The notes: generated by a model not told the origin, from the sequence alone. Counted from the first letter of the stretch, positions 26,162 to 35,749 are shown. The stretch: DNA of 64,000 nt from DASXZH01 sp036502005 (GCA_036502005.1 DASXZH010000028.1:10059-74058), one strand, 5' to 3'. Numbers and translations: made by a program.

Positions 26162-27466
26162 ATGAAAATTACTAAAACACTCGCCATCGCCGCGTTTGCT
26201 ATCGTTTCAATGGCAGCATTTGCGCAAACACCAGCCAAAGATGCCTTGAGTGCGATCAAGACTGCGACCAGCAACATACATACCGCTGCAGAATACAAAG
26301 CTGCACAGGATAACGCAAAAGGCATCGCAGAGCAGGCATTGAAAAACGTCGATCCTGCTTCGATAGACCCTAAGGACGCCTACGACTACGCGCAGCTTTA
26401 CGATCGGTTAGGAGATCACAAGATCGTGTGCGATTTGGTGCACAAATACCTCAGCACCAATCCGGGAGCCGACGATAAGTTTGATGCACAAATGCTGATG
26501 ATGCAGTCGTGCAACGCTCTAAACGAGGGCGGAATGCTCGAAGATAGCCTCCATGTAACGACCCCCAACACTGCAAGGCAAGCGAGCCTGCTTGCAAGTT
26601 ACGCGAACGGGGAGTTTCTGGAGACTATCGAAAAAACAAAGGGCCTGAAGGATGCGCTTCACACACTGGACGACGTTCAGGGAAAGATGATTTACGACGA
26701 TCCGGCCAAGGTCGCTCCAGAACGATTAGAGAACTACAAGAAGATGCTTGCCCGCTCTAATGCCGATAAGCCTGATTACAAAATGCCCTCCGATGAGGAG
26801 CTTTTACCCAAGCTGCAAAAACAGATCGATACCCAGAATACAAGGTCGCAATTCGGCTTTGTGGAAGAGAAGGCTAACCTGTACTCGATAGCGAACCAGC
26901 AAAAGAAAGCCGTGGCTACAATCGATGCTTTTATTAAAGAGCATCCGAATTATGCGGCTGCGACGACCAGTCGCAACTACTATATGCTGAAGGGTAACGT
27001 CGCCCCTGCCCTCCAATTCGACCGCGAGTATGGAGATTTTAAGAGCCTAGGGGATCTTAAAGGCAAAGTCGTAATAGTCGACTTTTTCGCCCACTGGTGC
27101 GGACCCTGCAAAGCGTCCTTTCCCGATGTTCGAAAGATGTATGACGACCTTCATTCCAAGGGTCTTGAAATCGTAGCTGTGACGGGCTATCAAGGCTACT
27201 ACGGCCAGCCGAGCAACAAGATGGCTCCGGCCGATGAATACGCAAAGATGGCGGACTTCGTTAAGGAACATAACATGGATTGGCCCGTAATCTTCTCGCC
27301 GGATGCAAACCATGGCGCATTCAACAAGGATTATGGAGTTTCTGGCATCCCAACCTCGATCCTGATCGGACGCGACGGCAAGGTCATCGCAACCGAGATC
27401 GGCTATGATCCCGATCAGTTCAAAGACTGGCGCGCGAAGGTGGAAAAAGCACTCGGCGGTTCCTAA
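26162..27466 (+). CDS. TlpA-family redoxin with long N-terminal helical domain
   Basis: The 434-residue protein begins with a signal peptide (MKITKTLAIAAFAIVSMAAF) preceded by GGAG 4-5 bp upstream of the ATG at 26162. Residues 30-285 are helical, and the C-terminus is a TlpA/AhpC-TSA thioredoxin fold with HWCGPCKASF (C313, C316) and GIPTSILIGRDGKV. It resembles the TlpA protein at 16562-17878 in function but has the redoxin domain at the opposite end. Expected in the periplasm for thiol reduction. A terminator follows 10 bp after the stop. Confidence 0.85.
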   Translation: MKITKTLAIAAFAIVSMAAFAQTPAKDALSAIKTATSNIHTAAEYKAAQDNAKGIAEQALKNVDPASIDPKDAYDYAQLYDRLGDHKIVCDLVHKYLSTNPGADDKFDAQMLMMQSCNALNEGGMLEDSLHVTTPNTARQASLLASYANGEFLETIEKTKGLKDALHTLDDVQGKMIYDDPAKVAPERLENYKKMLARSNADKPDYKMPSDEELLPKLQKQIDTQNTRSQFGFVEEKANLYSIANQQKKAVATIDAFIKEHPNYAAATTSRNYYMLKGNVAPALQFDREYGDFKSLGDLKGKVVIVDFFAHWCGPCKASFPDVRKMYDDLHSKGLEIVAVTGYQGYYGQPSNKMAPADEYAKMADFVKEHNMDWPVIFSPDANHGAFNKDYGVSGIPTSILIGRDGKVIATEIGYDPDQFKDWRAKVEKALGGS

Positions 27467-27476
27467 GAAGAATTGA

Positions 27477-27501
27477 GGGCGAGGGGAAGCTCGCCCTTTT
27501 T
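27477..27501 (+). terminator. Rho-independent terminator of the TlpA gene
   Basis: Arms GGGCGAG (27477-27483) and CTCGCCC (27490-27496) with a 6-nt loop are followed by TTTTT (27497-27501), ten bases after the stop codon. Confidence 0.85.
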
Positions 27502-27740
27502 ACCGTTTACCTCTGGCTTGCGCGGAGCTTTTTGGTGCCGCGACCGGCTATCCGATCACCGAAAACGAGCGATGCGTGTGGTTTTTAGAGTTATTCGCTT
27601 GAAGTTAACGCCTTAAGTGCGCTTAGCTGTGGCGTTACCACCCTATATGAAGCATAGGAATTCCGTGCGAGGCGATGCAAACTAATTGAGCGCGTTTCCG
27701 CGAAAAAGCCCAAAGAATTTTAGAATTCGAGTTTCAGTGA

Positions 27741-27769
27741 TATAATAGTTTTCAACAACTGTTGAAAAC
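27741..27769 (+). promoter_or_regulatory. promoter with palindromic operator of the AbiE-like pair
   Basis: A consensus TATAAT (27741-27746) is followed by a perfect inverted repeat: GTTTTCAAC (27748-27756), 4 bp, GTTGAAAAC (27761-27769). The ATG starts at 27771. The repeat would cover the transcription start, so binding there would block transcription. AbiEi antitoxins are known to autorepress at inverted repeats, which fits this site. A -35 box is not clear. Confidence 0.75.
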
Positions 27770-27770
27770 A

Positions 27771-28799
27771 ATGCGCGCAATGAAACTCTTTGATGAACTT
27801 GAACAAATCGCTGCCAAGAAGCTTGTTGATATCCTCTCCTTCCTTGATGTTGCCGAGCTTGCTGGACCCGCAGGCCATCCCAATTGCGGCTGCGATTTCA
27901 CACTAGCTTTTGGAGACACCCTCCTCGTATGCGAAGTTAAAGCTCAACTATGGCCGAACCAGCTTCCCTCAGTAGCGCACTCCCTTTGGGAGTATTGCCG
28001 AAAGAATACAAACCTCTGTGTTCCCGTGGTGATATCACCGAGCATTTCTCAACGGTCCTCAGAGCTTTGCCGCGAATTGGGAATCAACTGGGCAGACTTC
28101 GCCGGAAACTGTCACATTCAGTTTGGAAACATCCTGATACATGTTGAAGGTAAGAAAGGGGAGCAAAGGGCGATCCGAGGAACGTCATCGCTTTACACGC
28201 CCCGTGCATCAAGGATCGTTCATGCTCTTCTGCTCGCGCCTCAGCGATGGTGGAAAGTAACGGACCTAGTCCAACAAACGCAGGTGAGTTTAGGTCAAGT
28301 TTCTAACGTGCGCAAGCTGCTTGTCCGGCATGCCTTCGCTGAGGCGGGCGCAGCCGGTATTAGACTCACAGAGCCAAGGCGACTTCTCCTCGATTGGGCC
28401 AGTAACTACCCCCCTAAGCGAGTAGCTCGGCGATACTATTTTCTCAAGAAGCCTAGCGATCTGGTACGGGCCGTGGAGACGAATCTCTCCTCCTATGCAT
28501 TAACAGAGATGGCAGCCGCCGACCGTTACGCACCCTATACTCGGTATCAGAGCGTCGCCTTTTACGTTTCCGAGTGGCAGTTCGGCTTCGAGAAGGCTTT
28601 GGATCTCAGGCCCGCCGAAAACACTGCTAATGTGACGATATACGAGGACGCTAACGGCCTTCTTTTCTCAGAAAGGAGTGGTGAGGTTTCTCTAGCCTCA
28701 CCAATCCTGACATACCTGGACCTGACAAAGCTTGGAGGGCGCGGACAGGACGCCGCCGATCACCTGTTGGAGTCCTCAATCGTTACTAGGTGGTCATGA
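27771..28799 (+). CDS. AbiEi-family antitoxin/regulator (type IV TA), with nuclease-like fold
   Basis: The 342-residue protein has an N-terminal region with CDFTLAFGDTLLVCEVKAQ (D...ExK, the PD-(D/E)xK pattern), then LCRELGINWADFAGN, which I recall from AbiEi_2-type antitoxins. A winged helix follows (LLLAPQRWWKVTDLVQQTQV), and a C-terminal domain. It is the first gene after a palindromic operator, and overlaps the nucleotidyltransferase-like gene by 4 bp (ATGA). AbiEi proteins repress the operon and neutralise AbiEii without forming a stable complex. Whether the nuclease-like fold is active is unknown. The ATG at 27780 is an alternative start. Confidence 0.75.
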   Translation: MRAMKLFDELEQIAAKKLVDILSFLDVAELAGPAGHPNCGCDFTLAFGDTLLVCEVKAQLWPNQLPSVAHSLWEYCRKNTNLCVPVVISPSISQRSSELCRELGINWADFAGNCHIQFGNILIHVEGKKGEQRAIRGTSSLYTPRASRIVHALLLAPQRWWKVTDLVQQTQVSLGQVSNVRKLLVRHAFAEAGAAGIRLTEPRRLLLDWASNYPPKRVARRYYFLKKPSDLVRAVETNLSSYALTEMAAADRYAPYTRYQSVAFYVSEWQFGFEKALDLRPAENTANVTIYEDANGLLFSERSGEVSLASPILTYLDLTKLGGRGQDAADHLLESSIVTRWS

Positions 28800-29587
28800 G
28801 GCGCGAGGAAGCAGATTCGCTCCAATTCGCTGCCACATATAAAGCGCTGGCAGAAGTTGCAGAGATCCTTGATGACTTTGACGGTGCAGTCATCGCCGGA
28901 GGAACAGTCCCCTTTCTTTTGGTTCCTCAGGAGGAAGAACCTCACGAAGGCACGGTAGACATTGACGTCGTACTTGATGCTGTCAATCTTCGGGGCGGTT
29001 CCGAACTGACGCTCCACGAGATACTGGAGCGCCGTCTTTTTGCCCAGGACACGAGACGGCCATATCGATATTCCAAGGCCATTCAGATCGAAGGTCAGAG
29101 TCGAGAAGTCTTAATAGAACTGCTAGGAGGAGGAACTCCGCCCGCAGGTGGTCTTAGGCGCATCGCCCATGAAGATGTATGGGTTAGCGTAATCGAAGGC
29201 ATGGAAATCGCGCTGATTGATCCGATAGCAACGTCCGTTGCTACCGATTGTTCCGTCCGGGTGGCCTCGATATCGGGTTTTTGCGCCATGAAGGCTGTTG
29301 GGCTTGAGCGAAGGGAAGACGCGAAAAAGGCTAAGGACGCATATGATATCGTCTACTGTCTCCGGAACTATACCGGCGGTGTGGATGCGATAGCGCATGA
29401 AATCCTGAAGCGCCTACCACAGCCAATTCTCGAAAACGCCATCAGATTACTGACTGCTCAGTTTGCATCCCAATACGCTCTCGGTCCAAACGCCTATGCT
29501 CAACGGGCAACGAGCGAAGAACTAGGGGCAAGCATGCGCAGAGAAGCATTTGAGTACGTAAACGACCTTCTCGACCGCCTGCCGTAA
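28796..29587 (+). CDS. AbiEii-like nucleotidyltransferase toxin
   Basis: The 263-residue protein has a nucleotidyltransferase start: GAVIAGGTVPFLL followed by HEGTVDIDVVLDAVNLRGGS, i.e. a GG...DID pattern with two metal-binding aspartates, and a later R/K-rich KDAYDIVYCLRN region typical of the AbiEii/DUF1814 fold. Type IV toxins of this class transfer nucleotides to tRNA and arrest growth, with phage resistance as the outcome. The ATG overlaps the antitoxin stop (ATGA), with AGGTGG as ribosome site. The family is divergent from classical AbiEii, so the exact substrate is open. Confidence 0.72.
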   Translation: MRREEADSLQFAATYKALAEVAEILDDFDGAVIAGGTVPFLLVPQEEEPHEGTVDIDVVLDAVNLRGGSELTLHEILERRLFAQDTRRPYRYSKAIQIEGQSREVLIELLGGGTPPAGGLRRIAHEDVWVSVIEGMEIALIDPIATSVATDCSVRVASISGFCAMKAVGLERREDAKKAKDAYDIVYCLRNYTGGVDAIAHEILKRLPQPILENAIRLLTAQFASQYALGPNAYAQRATSEELGASMRREAFEYVNDLLDRLP

Positions 29588-29700
29588 GTTGGGGTACCCT
29601 GACGGTCGGCCTGCAAGGGTATTCTCGACTGGGATGGGGAGACTCCAAGTTGGGACATTCTGGGAAGCAGAAACTGTTGGCGCCCGACGGAGGTTCGCCC

Positions 29701-30753
29701 ATGACTGAGTTGCCTCCGGCGATTAAAGATGCTTCTGCCTGGCTTGGCCCCGATCTCGCAAAAAGTCAGGACTGGATCGAAAATCTGTCCCCCGCCGAAC
29801 TAGCCGAGATCGAAGCGGCGAGCCGCAAACTAGCGGAGGAGGACGTAGACTGGACGCGCTTCGAAGCCGCAGATTTCCCACTTCCGACACTCCAACCACG
29901 GCTGGAACGCTTAAGCCAGCGGTTATTGGAAGGCCGCGGCTTTGCGCTCCTGCGAAGTTTGCCGGTCGAACAATGGGGCAGACGCCTCTCAGCGATTGCG
30001 TTTTTGGGCATCGGGCGGCACTTGGGAGCTTTACGCCCGCAAAATCGGGACGGCCACCTCCTCGGCCACGTGAGGGACCTTGGGCTGTCGACCGACGATC
30101 CGAACGTGCGTCTCTACCAGACCCACGACCGGCAACATTACCACACCGATTCCTGCGACATCGTCGGCCTTTTATGCTTGCAAACCGCGCAATCTGGGGG
30201 ACTCTCGAGTCTCGTCAGCTCCACAACCCTCTTCAACCAAATGCGCGCGCGCCGGCCGGACCTAGCGCAGGTGTTGTTCGAACCGATCGAGTCCGACCGT
30301 CGGGGAGAAGTCCCAGCCGGGCAGTTGCCTTACTTCCGTATCCCGGTGTTCAACTGGTATGAAGGGCTGCTTACCACGATCTACCAGCGGAGCTACATCG
30401 AATCGGCGCGCCGTTTCGAGAAAGTGCCGACTCTAACTCCAGAACAAATTGAAGCGCTCGATTTGTTTGATCAACTTTCGGACGATCCGACGCTGAACCT
30501 GCAAATGGAACTGCGAGTCGGTGACATTCAGCTTGTGCATAACCACCCGCTTCTGCATGATCGAACCGCATTCAAAGACTGGCCCGAACCCGAGCGTCGC
30601 CGGCACCTGTTGCGCCTATGGCTGGCCCCGGAAAATGCTCGGCCACTGCCCTCCGTTTTTGCCGAACGTTATGGATCGGTCGTCCCAGGCGACCGCGGCG
30701 GCATTTCGGTTCCCGGAATGCGGTTTACGGTTCCGTGGCCTGAAGAGGTCTAG
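29701..30753 (+). CDS. TauD/TfdA-like Fe(II)/2-oxoglutarate oxygenase
   Basis: The 350-residue protein has the facial triad: YHTDSCD (H148, D150) and RRRHLLRLW (H302). RLLEGRGFALLRSLPVE and LVHNHPLLHDRTAF fit TauD-like enzymes, which hydroxylate small substrates using 2-oxoglutarate. I took the ATG at 29701, because the earlier in-frame start at 29650 only adds non-homologous residues. The substrate cannot be inferred; no linked transporter or pathway gene is nearby. The following gene is the selenoredoxin, 120 bp downstream. Confidence 0.85.
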   Translation: MTELPPAIKDASAWLGPDLAKSQDWIENLSPAELAEIEAASRKLAEEDVDWTRFEAADFPLPTLQPRLERLSQRLLEGRGFALLRSLPVEQWGRRLSAIAFLGIGRHLGALRPQNRDGHLLGHVRDLGLSTDDPNVRLYQTHDRQHYHTDSCDIVGLLCLQTAQSGGLSSLVSSTTLFNQMRARRPDLAQVLFEPIESDRRGEVPAGQLPYFRIPVFNWYEGLLTTIYQRSYIESARRFEKVPTLTPEQIEALDLFDQLSDDPTLNLQMELRVGDIQLVHNHPLLHDRTAFKDWPEPERRRHLLRLWLAPENARPLPSVFAERYGSVVPGDRGGISVPGMRFTVPWPEEV

Positions 30754-30873
30754 CTTAGAACCAATAGCAAGTAAACGGTAAACAGGAAGCGGGGACGGAA
30801 CTTCTTGCAATAAAGGTCTGTACCTGTTAAACAGCGCTTAGCCGATGGTCACTAGAGCCAAGGCGGAAATTTC

Positions 30874-31416
30874 ATGCCTGCCATTCACCTTGCATTCTTG
30901 ATCGCCGTTTCAATGGCGCCGCGGGCTGCCCAGACTAGCGTCCCGGACCCCGGAGCAGCTTGGGTGGGCACTACCGCCAAGACGGTTTCGCTTAAGAACG
31001 GGGATGGCAAAGATGTCGACCTCAATAAGGAGTTTGGCAAGCACCCGGTAGTGATCGTCTTCTACCGTGGCATTTGGTGACCGTTTTGCCATCGCCAACT
31101 CGGTGAGTTGGGCAAACGCGAAAAGGAACTCGAGGATTCGAAGGCGACAGTGTATGCCATCTCCAATGAACCTGCGGAAAAACAGAAGCAGATGCGAGCT
31201 TCCGAGAAGCTCGGCAGCGCTTTCGTGTTTCTGTCGGACCCGGATGCAAAAATGGCCTCGCTTTACGCAGGCAAATATCCACAGGGCTACCTCAAGCCGG
31301 CAACCATCGTTGTGGGAAAAGACGGGAAAATCACGTTTGCCTCGGCCGTGGATGACTTCAAAGTCCGCCCTTCAGCGGATGTTGTCCTAAAAGAAGTGTT
31401 GGCCTTCGGGAAATAG
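30874..31416 (+). CDS. probable selenocysteine-containing AhpC/TSA-like redoxin (UxxC)
   Basis: A 180-residue protein is recovered if the in-frame TGA at 31078-31080 is read as selenocysteine. The upstream part ends VVIVFYRGIW and the downstream part continues PFCHRQLGELGKREKELEDS in the same frame, so the active site is WUPFC (U69, C72) where relatives have WCPxC. Homology continues to the C-terminus (GYLKPATIVVGKDGKITFAS). The N-terminus has a weak signal peptide (LAFLIAVSMAPRAAQ). A hairpin fitting a bacterial SECIS follows the TGA. A standard annotation would call two broken pieces (30874-31080 and 31108-31416). The alternative is a nonsense mutation, which would have to hit exactly the active-site cysteine. 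Confidence 0.75.
31083..31118 (+). promoter_or_regulatory. SECIS-like hairpin after the in-frame TGA
   Basis: An upper stem CCAACTC (31095-31101) pairs perfectly with GAGTTGG (31105-31111) around a GGT loop. A lower stem CGTTTTGC (31083-31089, one bulged T) pairs with GCAAACG (31112-31118). The first loop G is 21 nt after the TGA, inside the usual window for bacterial SECIS elements, which place a conserved G in the first loop positions. The hairpin is part of the coding sequence. Confidence 0.75.
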
Positions 31417-31532
31417 AAGGGGGCGAGAAAGATTATCGATTGGTTAAGCTTTAGCAACTAACGGGCATGCGTAAGCTCGGGTACCCCTAAAATTGCTTGC
31501 GCATTTACCTATATGCAAAGCCAATTCAAGTG

Positions 31533-33901
31533 ATGAAAACCAAAACCATTCTGTCCCTCGTTCTTACTCCTGCTTTACTGTTTGCTCAAGCTCAACGAGA
31601 CCAACCAGGTTGGTCTGCCGATCACAAGCACTACCGCTTACCCAATGGATGGAGCGTTTCGCCGGTAGGCAACAGCATCGATTTGCCAGGCGACATGCCG
31701 GTCGAAATTAAGCTCTCCTCGGATGGAAAATCGGCATACGTAATCACTTCCGGATATCACGATCTCTCTCTGAACAAAATCGACCTCGCCTCCATGAGCA
31801 TTTCAGCAACGAAACCGCTGAACAAGTGCTGGGCGGGTCTTGTTGAAGCAAAGCCTGGCGAATGGTGGGTTTCAGCAGGGCAGCAGGCCGCTGGTGGAGC
31901 TTCAATTTTCAAGCTATCCGGCACCGATCTTTCCCCGTTGGGCGATGTTGAAAGCCCCAAGCAAGTTACAAAACCGTATGTTGCCGGAATGACGTTAGGC
32001 TCAGACGGCAATGTTTACGCGCTTAACATTCAAACCGACCAGATACTGGCCTATGACAAGGATGGTCACTTCCTTCAGGTTGCGAACACCGCCTATCGGC
32101 CGTTCCGGATCACGGAGATGCCCGACCATCAAACCCTGGCGGTGGCGAACTGGGGCGACTGCTCGATCTCTTTCTACAGCGAGTTCGACCTCCAAGTAGT
32201 TGGCCGCGTCACTGTCGGTCCGCATCCCGCCGCGCTTGCCGCGGCTCACGATGGAAGGCTCTTCGTAGCTAATGCCGCGGATCGCACCGTAAGTGTCGTG
32301 AACGACCACAAGGTCACGGAAACGATAAGAACCGGAGTCGACCTTCCCCAGAACGTCGGCTCAACGCCGTTATCTTTAGCCCTCGACGAGCCCGCTGGAC
32401 GGCTCTACGTGGCCGATGCCGGTGACAACTGTATCACCGTCGTCGACATCAGCAGACCAGGCCGCTCTAAGGCAATCGGCTTGATTCCAACGGATCGATA
32501 CCCTTCGGAAATCGCACTTTCGCCAGATCGCAAAACGCTCTTGGTTGCTACCGCCAAAGGGCTTTACGGCCCCAACGCAACGGCAGAGACCCGCGCCGCC
32601 GATAAAACCAAGAAAGCGCCTTACACTTATATCGGCCGCCAGCTTCAAGGCAAGCTCTACGCGATCGCTATTCCGAGTTCTAAGGACCTTACCGATCTAA
32701 CTCATCAAGCGGTGGCAAACGTTGTCCACTCCGACGGCGGAATCGGAGCGGACGCCAAGGCCGATGCCATGGCAGCTATCAAAAAGATCAAACACGTTAT
32801 TTATGTGATTAGGGAGAACCGGACTTACGACCAGGTGATGGGTGATATTCCTCAAGGAAATGGTGCCCAAGCCTTACGTTCTTTGGCGAGAAAGTTACGC
32901 CCAATGGCCACGCGCTAGCAAACCAGTTCACCCTGCTGGACAACCTTTACACCGATGGCGAAGTAAGCCAGGTTGGCCACCAGTGGACGGACAGCGCATA
33001 CGCCAACGATTACACTGAAAAGCAGTGGATCCTTTCCTATGGCGATCATGGCGAGGTCAAGAGTGACACCAGATTAACGGCAAACCCAGAATACATCTGG
33101 ACCTTGGCTCGGAAGCATGGCGTTAGCGAGAGGGTCTACGGCGAGTACGTAAACCTCCAGGAAGACCACGACTCAGCATCTGCCGACTTCTCAAATCGCC
33201 TTGAGCAGATGAACTACAGCCAAGAAGCTGAGGACGTTTTCGCAAAAGGTGGACGCGATCCGGAGAAGGTCGCCGTTCTCCTGAAAGAAATGCACCGGGC
33301 CGAACAGACCGGCAAATGGCCCGGCCTCATGGTCATTGCCCTTCCTGAAGACCATACGCGAGGTTTCGCGGGTGGAAAACTCACGCCGTTCGCCATGGTC
33401 GGCTCGAACGACCAAGCGGTGGGCAAGCTGATAGACAGTGTTAGCCACTCGAAGTTTTGGGATTCCACTGCTATCTTTATCATCGAAGACGATGCCCAGG
33501 ACGGCCCCGACCACGTCGATTCTCACCGCACGGAAGGCTTTCTCATTAGCCCCTATACCAAGCGTCATGCCGTGGACAGCACCCATTACACAACCTCCTC
33601 TATGCTCCATACGATGGAAATGATGCTGGGACTGCCCCCGATGACGGAATACGATGCAACTGCGACCCCAATGTTCGGCTGCCTTCAATCGAAGGCCGAT
33701 ACCACGCCGTTTACGTTGCTTCCCCCGGGCGTCGATTTGAACCAAAAGAACCCAACGGTGGGCGCGTTGGCCAAGCGGTCAAAGAAGCTTCGCTTCGCCA
33801 GAGTCGACGAGAACGACCCTGACGTGTTTAATCGCCTCCTTTGGGATGGGCTCAAGCCTGGAATCCCTTATCCCATGCCAAAGGTCTCACAGCAAAAGTG
33901 A
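31533..33901 (+). pseudogene. YVTN beta-propeller plus phosphoesterase protein, single frameshift
   Basis: The first part (31533-32862) has a signal peptide (MKTKTILSLVLTPALLFAQA) and a YVTN-type propeller (LSLALDEPAGRLYVADAG, EIALSPDRKTLLVATAKG), then HVIYVIRENRTYDQVMGD, the start of a phosphoesterase (PF04185-like) domain. The frame then breaks: GDIPQGNGA should continue PSLTFFGEKVTPNGHALANQ, which reads in another frame from about 32864 and runs on to 33901 (FIIEDDAQDGPDHVDSHRTE). One C missing from the GCCC run near 32862 explains it. With one base restored a full 790-residue protein results. It may be a recent mutation or an assembly error at a homopolymer. Confidence 0.8.
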
Positions 33902-34067
33902 ATTCGAACTTAAGAAATCTTGACGCAAGTTCCTGCATTAAATAATTTCAAACTGCTTCAGGTCAGCGTTATGGGCGAACAAGGCGGCCGAGGAACTACA
34001 TGATGTGCGCCGCAAACAGGTGGTGACACAGCGACGCCGTCGACTTGATAAAGCACGGCAGTTCAAT

Positions 34068-34099
34068 AAAGAAGGGCTCTAGAATCGAGCCCTTCTTTT
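34068..34099. terminator. bidirectional terminator
   Basis: Arms AAAGAAGGGCTC (34068-34079) and GAGCCCTTCTTT (34087-34098) form a perfect 12-bp stem ending in T-rich sequence on both strands. It lies between the convergent propeller/phosphoesterase gene and the YciF-like gene. Confidence 0.85.
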
Positions 34100-34111
34100 A
34101 ATGCACTTGAG

Positions 34112-34639
34112 CTACTTCTTAGATGCACTCCCGACGGTTTCTGCTTCTTCCTGCGGAGCACCCGCATTGATAGTCTTCGCAATCGAAGTGAGCTTCTTGT
34201 CCGCTTGTTCTTCCTCTTCAAATGTTTGCTTCAGAATCTCTGCGCAATCATCCAATCCAAGGATTTCCGCAAACGTGATCACGCAGCCATAGCCAGCGAT
34301 TTCATAGTGCTCAACCCTTTGCGCCGATGCAATAAGCGCTGCGTCGATCACGGACGGATCGCCCTCTTCTTCCAAGACTTCCTGCGCTTCTTCAACAAGA
34401 CCTTTCATGGCTTTGCACACTTTTCCTGTTGGCTTTTCTTCCAGCATTTGGCAGACCTGCTCAAGCCGTTCAACGTGGCCCTTTGTTTCCTCCAAGCGAG
34501 ACTGGAATGCCTGTTGCAATTCCGGGCTTGAGGCCTTTTTGGCCATCTTAGGCAAGGCAGCGGTCAGTTGCTTTTCAGCGCTGTAAAGGTCTTTGAGTTC
34601 TTCGATTAGTAACTCGTTGAGTGATGTCAATTTGCTCAT
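34112..34639 (-). CDS. YciE/YciF-like ferritin-fold protein (DUF892)
   Basis: The 175-residue protein (LNELLIEELKDLYSAEKQLT, then EHYEIAGYGCVITFAE, then QTFEEEEQADKKLTSIAK) is a DUF892 four-helix protein, related to ferritin and rubrerythrin and associated with stress in other bacteria. Length and conserved E/H positions look normal. It is near the manganese catalase gene on the same strand, a common pairing in oxidative-stress loci. A partial second copy lies at 39197-39413. Confidence 0.88.
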   Translation of the reverse strand: MSKLTSLNELLIEELKDLYSAEKQLTAALPKMAKKASSPELQQAFQSRLEETKGHVERLEQVCQMLEEKPTGKVCKAMKGLVEEAQEVLEEEGDPSVIDAALIASAQRVEHYEIAGYGCVITFAEILGLDDCAEILKQTFEEEEQADKKLTSIAKTINAGAPQEEAETVGSASKK

Positions 34640-34960
34640 CTATTTCCTCCTAGTGTTCATTTTTAAAACGACCCTTTGAGGGCTTCTGAGTGTCGCTAAT
34701 TTTGCGTATGGTACAGCATTTGCCGAATGGAATATAGGGGCTCGATTCGGACCCTAAAACTTTAATAAAATTGGGGGCGACCAGCGGATAGCAGCAGCAA
34801 CTTTCTCGGTCTAAAACCGACTGCCATGATTCTCGTGTTCAAGCGCGTGGTGTATTACTTTCTTAACGACGGATCGACCTTTGTAAGTCCACTATCGTTT
34901 TTAACGCACCGAATTCCTCGCCGGTGGACTTCATCCGGACGAGGAACCCGATATCCACTC
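34640..34960. other. intergenic region between the YciF-like and Mn-catalase genes
   Basis: No gene is seen. It contains the AGGAGG-like ribosome site and promoter region of the YciF-like gene and a GC-rich hairpin (TTCCTCGCCGG at 34914-34924 with CCGGACGAGGAA at 34935-34946) downstream of the catalase stop. The part next to yciF resembles the sequence upstream of the deleted copy at 39414-39530 (shared TGTCGCTAATTTTG). Confidence 0.55.
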
Positions 34961-35749
34961 TTATTTATGGTTTTTCGTTGTCTTAGCGTGTTTGCCTGTT
35001 GATTTGTGGATTTCTCCGAGGATCTGTTCTTGCGTAACCTGCGCTTCCATTTTCACCGGTGATTCAACCAATACGACTCCCTTGCCTTCGTTCCATGGTC
35101 CGCGTTCATCCGTTTCCCCATCCGGCCCAACGCCAGTGGAGTCATTAAAGAATTTTTCTACGACTCCGGGGGTTGGTTCTAACTTGCCAATTTCTAGCGG
35201 GTCCTTGCCCATGCTATCTAGATCTGCCATAAACGCTTTCAGATGCGTGATTTCGCGTGTCATTAGGAACTGGAGCGCATCAATGGAGCCGGGATCATCG
35301 GTAAAGTTGATGAGTCGCTCGTAAACAATTTTCGCCCGCGCCTCGGCCGCGATATTGCTTCGGAGATCTACATCCAATTCGCCCGTAATCTTGAGATAAT
35401 CTGCGGTCCAAGCGTTGCCCTGGGAGTTGTAAAGATTTACACCTCCTCCGCCGGCAATAGCAATTAGGGGATCCGCCTCTGCCGCCTCGCGTTGCGTCTT
35501 CATGGGCTTCAGATGCATCTTGGCGAGGGTGCCTATAACTTCCAGATGGCTAATTTCTTCCGTCCCTATGTCCATTAGCAAATCTTTGCGGGCCATATCG
35601 TCACAATTCAGTCCTTGAATTGTGTATTGCATGGCCGCCGCAAGTTCGCCATTTGCCCCTCCAAACTGCTCCAGCAACATGTTTCCAAATCTAGGGTCAG
35701 GCGTGTCTACCCTGACGTCGTACATTAATGTTTTGATGTGATGGTACAT
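34961..35749 (-). CDS. manganese catalase
   Basis: The 262-residue protein begins MYHHIKTLMYDVRVDTPDPR and continues LLEQFGGANGELAAAMQYTI, standard for dimanganese catalases, with EARAKIVYERLINFTDDPGS and TREITHLKAFM as metal-ligand helices. It disproportionates hydrogen peroxide. I chose the ATG at 35749 because GGGGAGAAG is 7 bp upstream and homologues start there; a longer frame exists to 35863. It probably works with the YciF-like protein in peroxide stress. Confidence 0.9.
   Translation of the reverse strand: MYHHIKTLMYDVRVDTPDPRFGNMLLEQFGGANGELAAAMQYTIQGLNCDDMARKDLLMDIGTEEISHLEVIGTLAKMHLKPMKTQREAAEADPLIAIAGGGGVNLYNSQGNAWTADYLKITGELDVDLRSNIAAEARAKIVYERLINFTDDPGSIDALQFLMTREITHLKAFMADLDSMGKDPLEIGKLEPTPGVVEKFFNDSTGVGPDGETDERGPWNEGKGVVLVESPVKMEAQVTQEQILGEIHKSTGKHAKTTKNHK

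Noticed and set aside
27606..27637. TAACGCC/GGCGTTA inverted repeat
   Set aside because: Long 18-nt loop and no gene or T-run beside it; probably chance.
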